Made by a program: the position numbers and the translations under genes. The notes below the pieces were generated by a model, which had not been told where the DNA came from, did not search any database, and worked only from the letters and a program-made list of their open reading frames with translations. From NCBI RefSeq assembly GCF_000227725.2, contig NZ_MU255056.1:1883329-1947328 (forward strand): 64,000 nt of DNA, in the 5' to 3' direction. Source of the stretch: Thiorhodospira sibirica ATCC 700588. Lineage in GTDB: Bacteria; Pseudomonadota; Gammaproteobacteria; Ectothiorhodospirales; Ectothiorhodospiraceae. Positions 1-7,667 of the stretch are shown here, piece by piece (within the stretch, counting starts at the first letter, position 1; each line of letters begins with the position of its first letter).

Positions 1-582
1 CTCCTTGATGGATTGTTTGTATTTGCCCATCCCGTACAGCCGACAAGAAAAGGTATGCACAATCGCCAATAAATCCTCGACCATTTCCTGCTCGGGCGAG
101 AGCGATTCCTGGTTGACCACCACGATCTTGCAGCCGTTTTCATCCGCCAGGTGCGCAAAGAGATCAAGGCCAAAGCGCATCAACCGATCTTTGTGCGCCA
201 CGAGCAGCAGGCGCACTTCACCACGCTGAATCCGATCAACCAAGCCAAGAAACCGCTGGCGCTTGAAGTTCATTCCGCCACCGATCTCTTGAATCCATTC
301 ATCCACCGCAATCCCCGCGCCCAGGCAGTAGGTTTCCATCGCTTGTACCTGCGAAGCGAGATCGTCTTTCTGTCCGGCACTAGAAACCCGGCAATAGACC
401 ACGACATCCCGCTCACGGGGCGCCCCACCAAGCATCAAGCGCACATCCGCTGCGTCAAAATAGCGATGTCCGGAAGGATGGCGCTTTGCGACGAGCTTCC
501 CCTCGCGCTCCCAGCGCCGAATTGTCGAGGGTGCTTTTCCGATCCGTTTCGCAAACTCGTTAATGCGATATATCTTGCTCAT
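1..582 (-). CDS. IS607-family serine recombinase (TnpA), C-terminus cut by window edge
   Basis: The minus strand is open from an ATG at 582 to the left edge, giving 194 residues. Residues 1-50 form a MerR-like helix-turn-helix (start MSKIYRINEFAKRIG, then STIRRWEREGKL and HPSGHRYF), which binds element ends in this family. From residue 60 the resolvase domain begins with VVYCRVSS, whose serine (67 or 68) is the expected nucleophile; DRLMRFG and EIGGGMNF follow. This order, with the HTH in front of the serine recombinase domain, is the hallmark of IS607-type transposases. They usually sit just upstream of a tnpB gene, which would lie beyond the window. No frameshift is visible in the part present. 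Confidence 0.9.
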   Translation of the reverse strand, partial: MSKIYRINEFAKRIGKAPSTIRRWEREGKLVAKRHPSGHRYFDAADVRLMLGGAPRERDVVVYCRVSSAGQKDDLASQVQAMETYCLGAGIAVDEWIQEIGGGMNFKRQRFLGLVDRIQRGEVRLLLVAHKDRLMRFGLDLFAHLADENGCKIVVVNQESLSPEQEMVEDLLAIVHTFSCRLYGMGKYKQSIKE

Positions 583-643
583 ATAAGCGATTATAGATAT
601 TTGCAGAAAAAAATCAAGCAACAGTTTTTAGCTCCTCTCATCA

Positions 644-869
644 TCAAGGGCGGGTATCTTTCAGATCCTGCCCTTGATCACTCAGGCCATCACCCAGTAT
701 GCAATAAGGCAAAAAGCCTTTATGCCGATCTTTATCGAGCAGTTCATAGGGGTGTTGCCAGTTGATTTGATGATGTATCTCCGGAAAAAACAAAAGAATA
801 AAGTCGTGTAGCCCGTATTCAATGGCTTATTTCCAGGGGGTGTCAAAATCTGTGGTCGCGGGGGGTCAT
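644..869 (-). pseudogene. Decayed N-terminus of a DUF4351/Rpn-type (PD-(D/E)XK-like) protein
   Basis: Reading leftward, a frame gives TDFDTPWK, an in-frame TAA, then AIEYGLHDFILLFFPEIHHQ and INWQHPYELLDKD before a stop at 644. This resembles the start of a common transposase-like/Rpn nuclease family (typical pattern: DSPWKEALE..FP.F..FFFP, then DW..GYEFLDKEL). A nearby ATG at 869 is out of frame by one base. With a stop, a frame break and the catalytic part missing, it is a dead fragment, possibly broken by the neighbouring IS607 element. The family assignment rests on remembered motifs, so it is tentative. Confidence 0.4.
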
Positions 870-988
870 GAGGCTGAGATGAGCATGGGGCCAGGATGGG
901 CTGGAACGGTGCCTATATCGGCGGGGGCGTGCTTGGGAGCGGTCCGCAAAGGTAAGACTCCCAAGCAATGAGGAATTTGGCGCAGTTG

Positions 989-1957
989 TCAGTAGTGGCG
1001 TTTCACGGAGAACTGAGCGAGTGCTGTGAGCGCGTCACGGGCTGGACTAGGGGGAAGGACATCCAGGCTGCTGATGGCCAGATGGGCTTCTCGGATGGCG
1101 ATTTCGCGGCTGTATTCAAAAGAGCCGCAGCGGCGTAGTACCTCCAGTACGGCGTCTGCATGTTCGCGTCCGCCTTCTTCGATGGCCCGGCGTACAATCC
1201 CGGCACCTGTCGCATCGGCATGACGGATGGCATGAATCAGCGGCAGGGTGGGTTTGCCTTCGGCGAGGTCATCACCCATGTTTTTGCCCATTTCCTCCGG
1301 GGTGGCGTTGTAGTCCAGCACATCGTCAATGAGCTGGAAGGCCGTGCCCAGATGCAAACCATACAGCGCCATGGCTTGCTCAACCTCGCGGGGACGTTCC
1401 GCCAGCACCGCGCCCAGACGGCTGGAGGCCTCAAACAGTTTGGCGGTTTTGAACTGGATGACGTCCATGTAACGCGCCTCGGTGGTGTCGGCGTCATGGC
1501 AGTTAAGCAGCTGCATGACTTCGCCCTCGGCGATGGTGGTGGTGGCATTGGCAAGGATCTGCATGGCGCGGATGCTGCCAAGCTCCACCATCATTTCAAA
1601 GGCGCGGGTATAAAGGAAATCGCCCACCAGGACGCTGGCTTCATTGCCAAAAATGGCATTGGCGGTTTCGCGCCCTCGGCGCATTTCCGAGGCATCCACC
1701 ACGTCATCGTGCAATAAGGTCGCGGTGTGAATGAATTCAATGATGGTGGCAAACTGGATATGCTCGCGTCCCGGATAACCGCAGGCTGCAGATGACAGGA
1801 GCAGTAACATGGGGCGCAGCCGCTTGCCGCCACTGTGAACAATGTAATGACCAAGTTGGTTGATCAGCACAACCGGGGATTGCAGACGCTGCAAAATACA
1901 GTCATTGACTGCCTGCATGTCATCGGCAATAAGATCACGTATCTGGGTTAGTTCCAT
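989..1957 (-). CDS. ispB: Octaprenyl/polyprenyl diphosphate synthase
   Basis: This 322-residue protein is a trans-isoprenyl diphosphate synthase. It adds isopentenyl units to an allylic diphosphate to make the side chain of ubiquinone or menaquinone. The two Asp-rich metal-binding motifs are intact: DDVVD at residues 84-88 (after EFIHTATLLH) and DDVLD at 211-215 (in GTAFQLIDDVLDY). GGKRLRP near residue 44 binds the homoallylic substrate, and FKTAKLFE near 169 is also typical. Length matches IspB. It ends at a basic KRHY. It lies downstream of pssA on the same strand but 137 bp away, so it may have its own promoter. Confidence 0.93.
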   Translation of the reverse strand: MELTQIRDLIADDMQAVNDCILQRLQSPVVLINQLGHYIVHSGGKRLRPMLLLLSSAACGYPGREHIQFATIIEFIHTATLLHDDVVDASEMRRGRETANAIFGNEASVLVGDFLYTRAFEMMVELGSIRAMQILANATTTIAEGEVMQLLNCHDADTTEARYMDVIQFKTAKLFEASSRLGAVLAERPREVEQAMALYGLHLGTAFQLIDDVLDYNATPEEMGKNMGDDLAEGKPTLPLIHAIRHADATGAGIVRRAIEEGGREHADAVLEVLRRCGSFEYSREIAIREAHLAISSLDVLPPSPARDALTALAQFSVKRHY

Positions 1958-2094
1958 GGGTCAATAAACAGGCACATAGGAAATCGGAATCCTAGAATGG
2001 CCCCCGAACGTGTCAAGGTCTGAGGGGCGCATGTATTCAGGGGCTGCGTAACAGTGTGCAACAACCGCTGCCCATCGAGGATCAGCGCTTGCCT

Positions 2095-2862
2095 TTAGGG
2101 TGCCATGCGTTGGCGTTTGCGACGCCAGCGAATGACAGACAGCACCGGTCCGGACAGGGCATACAGCAAAAATCCGGCAAACAAGATCTTGGGCGGGTCC
2201 AGGGCCGTCAACATAATAGCAGCTAACATGGCGAACACGACAAAAAAAGGCACACGATGGCGAAAATCCATATCCTTGAAGCTGAAGTAGGTGAGGTTGC
2301 TGACCATCAAGGCCCCTGCAAAAACGGTGATCACCAAGGCCGGGATCATCAGCTGCGTGCCGCTGACTTCCAGATCATGCCAGACCCACACCATCCCCAT
2401 CATCAGGGCCGCCGCCGCCGGGCTGGGTAAGCCCTGGAAAAAACGCTTATCGGCACTGCCGAGCTTGGTATTAAACCGGGCCAGGCGCAAGGCGGTGGTG
2501 GCGGTATAAAAAAATGCGGCAATCCAGCCGATTTGCCCCAGTCCAGACAAGGCCCATTGATACATCACCAAGGCCGGGGCCAACCCAAACGACACCATAT
2601 CAGACAGCGAGTCGTATTCGGCACCAAAGGCGCTTTGCGTGTTGGTCATGCGGGCGACACGCCCGTCAATGCCATCCAGCGCCATGGCGACATAGACCGC
2701 AATGGCGGCCTCGGTAAACTGCCCATTGCCGGCCGCAATAATCGCATAAAAACCCGCAAAAAGCGCGGCCGTCGTGAACAGATTGGGCAGTAGATAGATG
2801 CCACGATTTTTTTTGAGTTGCTCGACCTGCTCGTGTGTTACGGGTTTATCAGAATCAGTCAT
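2095..2862 (-). CDS. pssA: CDP-diacylglycerol-serine O-phosphatidyltransferase
   Basis: A 255-residue polytopic membrane enzyme that makes phosphatidylserine from CDP-diacylglycerol and serine, the first step to phosphatidylethanolamine. The CDP-alcohol phosphotransferase signature is complete: DGIDGRVAR, then FGAEYDSLSD, fitting the D-G-x2-A-R-x8-G-x3-D-x3-D pattern around residues 63-86. NRGIYLLPNLFTT near residue 19 is typical of the class II (Bacillus-type) enzyme. Several hydrophobic helices follow and the tail is basic (RWRRKRQR). Its start overlaps the end of the upstream psd-like gene by 8 bp, so the two are translated together. Confidence 0.93.
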   Translation of the reverse strand: MTDSDKPVTHEQVEQLKKNRGIYLLPNLFTTAALFAGFYAIIAAGNGQFTEAAIAVYVAMALDGIDGRVARMTNTQSAFGAEYDSLSDMVSFGLAPALVMYQWALSGLGQIGWIAAFFYTATTALRLARFNTKLGSADKRFFQGLPSPAAAALMMGMVWVWHDLEVSGTQLMIPALVITVFAGALMVSNLTYFSFKDMDFRHRVPFFVVFAMLAAIMLTALDPPKILFAGFLLYALSGPVLSVIRWRRKRQRMAP

Positions 2863-3487
2863 GCGGGCGGGCTATCCGTGTGGCAATGAGATCCAGCCCG
2901 GCTTTAACGGCGCGACCTGGGCGCACCTCGCTGCGGCAGTCGGGCGGCAGATAAAGTTCGACCTGACGACCGCCTAACCCCAAAAAACCGCAACGCCGCC
3001 CTTGCCCGACACGTTCCCCGGTTTGTACGGAGCTGCGCAGGAGATGGAATCCTGCCGTATCCAGGGCGCAGACGATATCTTCCTGCTCATCGGTATGTAG
3101 CCACAGGGCGAAGCGATCCGCCGGTGTGGGTCGGTCTTTGTGCTGGCTCCCTTTGATCCAGCGGGCCTTGACCTTGCCTTCAACCGGGTAGCGTAGATTA
3201 AACGGGCCAAGGCGCGCTTGCCTAATGATGATGCGAAGGCTGGGCCGCTGCAGGTAGGGGTCTTCGTGTTCAGTAATTTCTTGCACCACGCCATCAACCG
3301 GGCTGAGCACCCCTTGTAAGGGGCGTTGGCTTTCACTGCGCCGAGGTTCACGAAAGATAAATAAAACCGCTGCCATCAGCACCCAGCTTGGCCAGGCCAA
3401 CGCAGGCGATAACAGGATGTGGCTGACCGCCAGAATCAGCGCGGCCAGGGTGACAAACACGCGGCCTTCAGGAGCAATCGGTAGCAT
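2855..3487 (-). CDS. Short phosphatidylserine decarboxylase-like protein with altered cleavage site
   Basis: This 210-residue protein has a hydrophobic N-terminus (about residues 10-45) followed by a domain of the short bacterial phosphatidylserine decarboxylase type: FREPRR, GVLSPVDGVVQEI, GPFNLRYPVEGKV and LRSSVQTGERVGQG. The family normally self-cleaves at Gly-Ser in a segment like FGSRVDVYLP, and the serine becomes the pyruvoyl cofactor. Here that segment is LGLGGRQVELYLPPD, so glycine replaces the serine. The coding strand reads GGC GGT there, with no sign of a frameshift. The overlap with pssA supports a phospholipid role, but normal decarboxylase activity is doubtful. The start at 3487 is an ATG. 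Confidence 0.7.
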   Translation of the reverse strand: MLPIAPEGRVFVTLAALILAVSHILLSPALAWPSWVLMAAVLFIFREPRRSESQRPLQGVLSPVDGVVQEITEHEDPYLQRPSLRIIIRQARLGPFNLRYPVEGKVKARWIKGSQHKDRPTPADRFALWLHTDEQEDIVCALDTAGFHLLRSSVQTGERVGQGRRCGFLGLGGRQVELYLPPDCRSEVRPGRAVKAGLDLIATRIARPHD

Positions 3488-3519
3488 AGCCTTGAGGGAT
3501 GTTAACGCACTAACTCAGG

Positions 3520-3547
3520 CCCCCTTGATCGAACGCGGCCAAGGGGG
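3520..3547. terminator. Hairpin downstream of ilvC
   Basis: CCCCCTTG at 3520-3527 pairs perfectly with CAAGGGGG at 3540-3547. It sits between ilvC and the psd-like gene and is read through by the minus-strand operon. No U-run follows, so it may attenuate transcription or stabilise mRNA rather than terminate it. Confidence 0.45.
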
Positions 3548-3560
3548 TTGATCCAGACAC

Positions 3561-3601
3561 GGCGCGAGAGATGTAACGCTACAGCGTTTAGCCCTCGCGC
3601 C
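3561..3601. terminator. Nested hairpin just after the ilvC stop
   Basis: GGCGCGAG at 3561-3568 pairs with CTCGCGCC at 3594-3601. Inside the loop, AACGCT (3575-3580) pairs with AGCGTT (3583-3588), giving a two-tier stem. It begins 9 bp after the ilvC stop codon. It may be a terminator or processing site separating ilvC from psd-like/pssA. Confidence 0.5.
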
Positions 3602-3609
3602 GAAATGGT

Positions 3610-4662
<1,053 letters not shown>

Positions 4663-4717
4663 TCAGATCATTCGCCTGCAGCGCCAGACGGTTAAAGCCG
4701 CTAAGGCAGCACACACC

Positions 4718-4754
4718 CACCTGCCTGCGCCGCGTGCGTCGCGGCAGGCAGGCA
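4718..4754. repeat. Dispersed REP-like hairpin, copy 1
   Basis: CACCTGCCTGCGCCGCG is followed by TGCGT and CGCGGCAGGCAGG. The arms fold into a 13-bp stem with a 2-nt bulge. Near-identical copies lie at 7104-7139, 7415-7467 and 23130-23177. This copy sits between ilvC and ilvH and ends 3 bp before the ilvH stop. Confidence 0.8.
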
Positions 4755-4756
4755 GA

Positions 4757-5251
4757 CTACATTTTTAAGGCAATATCGCCACGGGCAATGCCCATCACCC
4801 CGGAACGCACCACCTCCAGCACCTCAAACGGCGAGGCCATGCCCAAAAAGGCATCCAGCTTGGCACTATCGCCGGTAAGCTCAATGACATACGAATCAAT
4901 GCTGACATCAATGATGCGCCCCCGGAAAATATCGGTCAGACGCATCACATCATCTTTGGCCGCACTGTTTGCCACCTTGATCTTCACCAGCATCATCTCA
5001 CGCTCGATATGGGCATATTCGGTAAGATCCATCAGCTTGACCACATCAATGAGCTTGTTCAGCTGCTTGGTGATCTGCTCAATGATCTCATCAGACCCCC
5101 GTGTCACCAGCGTCATGCGCGATAGTGTGGGATCATCCGTCGGCGCGACGGTCAGTGATTCGATATTGTAACCGCGTGCGGAAAATAGTCCCGCCACACG
5201 CGACAGGGCACCGGATTCGTTTTCCATGAGAATGGATATGATATGTCGCAT
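4757..5251 (-). CDS. ilvH: Acetolactate synthase small (regulatory) subunit
   Basis: The 164-residue regulatory subunit of acetohydroxyacid synthase gives the enzyme stability and valine feedback. The ACT domain fills residues 1-75 (MRHIISILMENESGALSRVA, then FSARGYNIESLTVAPT), and the C-terminal half matches the usual ALS_ss_C region (EREMMLVKIKV, DVSIDSYVIELTG). The protein ends at RGDIALKM. The gene starts 12 bp after the end of ilvI on the same strand, so translation is probably coupled. Confidence 0.95.
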   Translation of the reverse strand: MRHIISILMENESGALSRVAGLFSARGYNIESLTVAPTDDPTLSRMTLVTRGSDEIIEQITKQLNKLIDVVKLMDLTEYAHIEREMMLVKIKVANSAAKDDVMRLTDIFRGRIIDVSIDSYVIELTGDSAKLDAFLGMASPFEVLEVVRSGVMGIARGDIALKM

Positions 5252-5263
5252 GCTTGCCTCGCC

Positions 5264-6958
5264 TTACAGCAGAATCATTTCGTTTTGGCCCGCACCCGCC
5301 GGAACCATCGGATAGACATTTTCGGTTTGATCGGTGAGGAAGTTCATAAACACCAGACGATCCTTCATCGCCAGGGCCTCCTTGATCGCCCCTTCCACGT
5401 CTGCGGGTTTTTCGATACGCATTCCGACATGCCCATAGGCCTCAGCCAGCATTTGGAAATCCGGCAAGGCGTCCATATACGACATCGAATAGCGCCCCTG
5501 ATAGAAAAATTCCTGCCACTGACGCACCATCCCCATGAAGCGATTATTAAGGGTAATCACCTTGATCGGCAAGCCGTATTGCAAACAGGTGGATAACTCC
5601 TGAATGCACATCTGAATGCTGGATTCCCCGGTGACACAGACCACCGTCTCGCCAGGATGCGCCAGTTGTACCCCCATCGCGGCGGGCAAACCAAAGCCCA
5701 TCGTGCCAAGCCCGCCGGAATTGATCCAGCGGTTTGGTTTGTCAAAGCGATAAAACTGCGCCGCCCACATCTGATGCTGTCCCACATCCGAGGTCACAAA
5801 GGCATCGCCCTGAGTTTCGCGCCACAGTGTTTCAAGCACATACTGGGGTTTGATCAGCTCGCTGTTGCGATCATATTTCAGGCAATCCATCGCCCGCCAT
5901 TCGTTAATCTGCGCCCACCATGCCTTCAAGGCCTCCTGATCCGGCTTGGCCTTAGCATGTTCAAGCTCTTTGATCATCGCCTTGAGCACATGATCCACCC
6001 CGCCCACAATGGGAATATCGACCTTGACATTCTTGGAAATCGAAGCCGGATCGACATCCACATGGACAATGCGCGCCGTTGGACAAAATTTATCCACATT
6101 CCCGGTCACCCGGTCATCAAAGCGCGCCCCGATGGCGATCAACACATCGGCATGATGCATCGCCATATTGGCCTCATAGGTGCCATGCATCCCCAGCATC
6201 CCAACAAACTGCTGATCTGATGCCGGATACGCGCCCAAGCCCATCAAGGTATTGGTCACCGGCGCCCCCAGCAAACGGGCAAATTCCGTCAAAGACTTCG
6301 ACGCATTGGCCAAAATGACCCCGCCACCGGAATAAATCACCGGTTGTCTGGCCTGCAAAATCAGCTCAACCGCCTTGCGGATTTGCCCGGTATGCCCCTT
6401 GACGGTGGGGTTGTATGAGCGAATCTTGATGCTTTTCGGGTAATCAAAGACGCAGCGGGCCGCCGTCACATCTTTGGGAATATCCACCACCACCGGCCCG
6501 GGCCGTCCGGTCGTTGCAATATAGAAGGCCTTTTTGATGGTCATCGCCAAATCCCGGACATCCTTGACCAGAAAATTGTGTTTAACACACGGGCGGGTAA
6601 TCCCCACCGTATCGACTTCCTGAAACGCATCATTGCCGATCAGGCTGGTGGGCACCTGCCCGGTAAACACCACCAACGGCACCGAATCCATATACGCATC
6701 AGCAATCCCGGTAATGGCATTGGTGGCCCCCGGTCCGGAGGTCACCAGCGCAACCCCCGGTCGCTGCGTTGATTTAGCGTAACCCTCGGCGGCGTGTACA
6801 GCGGCTTGCTCATGACGTACCAGGATGTGATTAACCTTATCCTGTTTGTAAAGTGCATCATAGATATGCAAAACAGCGCCGCCAGGATACCCAAAGATGA
6901 GATCCACGCCCTCTTCTTGTAAACAGCGAACAAAGATCTCAGCACCGGTCATTTCCAC
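5264..6958 (-). CDS. ilvI: Acetolactate synthase large (catalytic) subunit
   Basis: A 564-residue thiamine diphosphate enzyme that condenses pyruvate into acetolactate or acetohydroxybutyrate. The N-terminal domain shows GYPGGAVLHIYDAL and the catalytic glutamate in HEQAAVHAAEGYA. The central FAD-binding domain spans about residues 190-340. The C-terminal TPP motif is modified: GESSIQMCIQELSTCLQYGL stands where GDGSFQMNIQEL is usual, then ITLNNRFMGMVRQWQEFFY. I keep the GTG start at 6958 because AGGAG lies 8 bp upstream; the ATG two codons later is possible. It heads the ilvIHC operon. ilvB is an equally fair symbol. Confidence 0.94.
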   Translation of the reverse strand: MEMTGAEIFVRCLQEEGVDLIFGYPGGAVLHIYDALYKQDKVNHILVRHEQAAVHAAEGYAKSTQRPGVALVTSGPGATNAITGIADAYMDSVPLVVFTGQVPTSLIGNDAFQEVDTVGITRPCVKHNFLVKDVRDLAMTIKKAFYIATTGRPGPVVVDIPKDVTAARCVFDYPKSIKIRSYNPTVKGHTGQIRKAVELILQARQPVIYSGGGVILANASKSLTEFARLLGAPVTNTLMGLGAYPASDQQFVGMLGMHGTYEANMAMHHADVLIAIGARFDDRVTGNVDKFCPTARIVHVDVDPASISKNVKVDIPIVGGVDHVLKAMIKELEHAKAKPDQEALKAWWAQINEWRAMDCLKYDRNSELIKPQYVLETLWRETQGDAFVTSDVGQHQMWAAQFYRFDKPNRWINSGGLGTMGFGLPAAMGVQLAHPGETVVCVTGESSIQMCIQELSTCLQYGLPIKVITLNNRFMGMVRQWQEFFYQGRYSMSYMDALPDFQMLAEAYGHVGMRIEKPADVEGAIKEALAMKDRLVFMNFLTDQTENVYPMVPAGAGQNEMILL

Positions 6959-7103
6959 GGTTTTGTCTCCTGCTGGCGAGAATAGCTAGGCAGCGGACAT
7001 GCAATCATGCCCGCTGAATGAATGCGATTGCGCACAACGCTCAAACCTCAGGCCCAGGGCCAACACCGCACCCACAGTACCCAAAATTATCGTACACGGT
7101 ACC

Positions 7104-7139
7104 CACCTGCCTGCGCCGCGTGCGTCGCGGCAGGCAGGC
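7104..7139. repeat. Dispersed REP-like hairpin, copy 2
   Basis: Identical over the whole unit to copy 1 at 4718 (CACCTGCCTGCGCCGCG, TGCG, TCGCGGCAGGCAGG). It sits about 145 bp upstream of the ilvI start, in the presumed leader or promoter region of the ilv operon. The other sequence in 6959-7198 contains no gene I can support. Confidence 0.8.
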
Positions 7140-7414
7140 CGCGCACCCCAAGCGAAACGGCAACCCGGTAATTTTTATTAAAGACCACCGATTCTAATAT
7201 GAATGTCAGTGAATTTCATCCCGTCAGACCTAACTTTCATCAGTTTCTCCGCGAGAAACCCCGGCCGCAAGGCCAAGGAGGGATAGCGCACGGCGCGGGA
7301 ATCTCCCTTGTGGAGATTCGCATAGCGCCGCTATACTGGTCATGTTCTATGAACCTACGGTCGGGCGGACCGAAAGTGACGCCTGTCAGAGACGAGAATG
7401 TGAGTCCTGGGGAG

Positions 7415-7467
7415 CACCTGCCTGCGCCGCGCCTGCCTGCCGCGACGCGCGCGGCGCAGGCAGGTGG
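7415..7467. repeat. Dispersed REP-like hairpin, copy 3 (long form)
   Basis: The outer arms CACCTGCCTGCGCCGCG and CGCGGCGCAGGCAGGTG are perfect inverted repeats, with CCTGCCTGCCGCGACGCG inside. This long form combines the unit seen at 4718 with a flipped copy, as in BIME-type composites. It lies inside the IS200/IS605 relic. Confidence 0.75.
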
Positions 7468-7629
7468 GTTGGTTCGCCACCGTAAAAGCTCCCGCGTGGA
7501 GCTTAGCGGCGATAACCAAGCCTTCTCCTTGGGCGGTCTCGGGGCAGGAACCCACCGAAGCGTGTGTTGTATGTGCATTGTGCAACCTCGCCGTAGGAAT
7601 CCTCTTCCTTCAGGGAGAGGAGGACGTCA
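7461..7629 (+). ncRNA. Omega-RNA-like structured right end of the TnpB element
   Basis: Several helices can be drawn. GTGGGTT at about 7463 pairs with AACCCAC at about 7551. AAGCTC pairs with GAGCTT (about 7487-7504), CCAAG pairs with CTTGG (about 7517-7535), and CCTCTTCC pairs with GGGAGAGG around a TTCA loop at 7600-7620. The 3' end is GTCAA, directly before flanking DNA. This fits the RNA that guides TnpB nucleases, but there is no nuclease gene beside it, so activity would depend on a TnpB elsewhere. Confidence 0.4.
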
Positions 7630-7667
7630 AGTATGAAGGACCCAAGCCCCACTGATTATGAAGGGGG

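Larger units (their letters stand above)
7285..7629 (+). mobile_element. Relic of an IS200/IS605-type (TnpB) element
   Basis: The right end reads GTAGGAATC, a hairpin, then GGAGGACGTCAA, which is the layout of IS200/IS605-type right ends (GAATC-stem-loop-TCAA). At 7350-7410 a plus-strand frame gives MNLRSGGPKVTPVRDENVSP, like the last residues of a TnpB nuclease (NAA.NLR..G...TPVE). At 7309-7330 GAATCTCC and GGAGATTC form a perfect left-end-like hairpin. No complete tnpA or tnpB remains, and REP copy 3 lies inside. It is either a decayed element or a non-autonomous derivative. Confidence 0.5.

Noticed and set aside
151-765. 204-codon plus-strand frame
   Set aside because: It is the antisense shadow of the IS607 recombinase and the decayed gene; no ribosome site or motif.
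6959-7198. Leader peptide/attenuator for the ilv operon
   Set aside because: No short ORF rich in Ile, Val and Leu codons followed by competing hairpins could be found.
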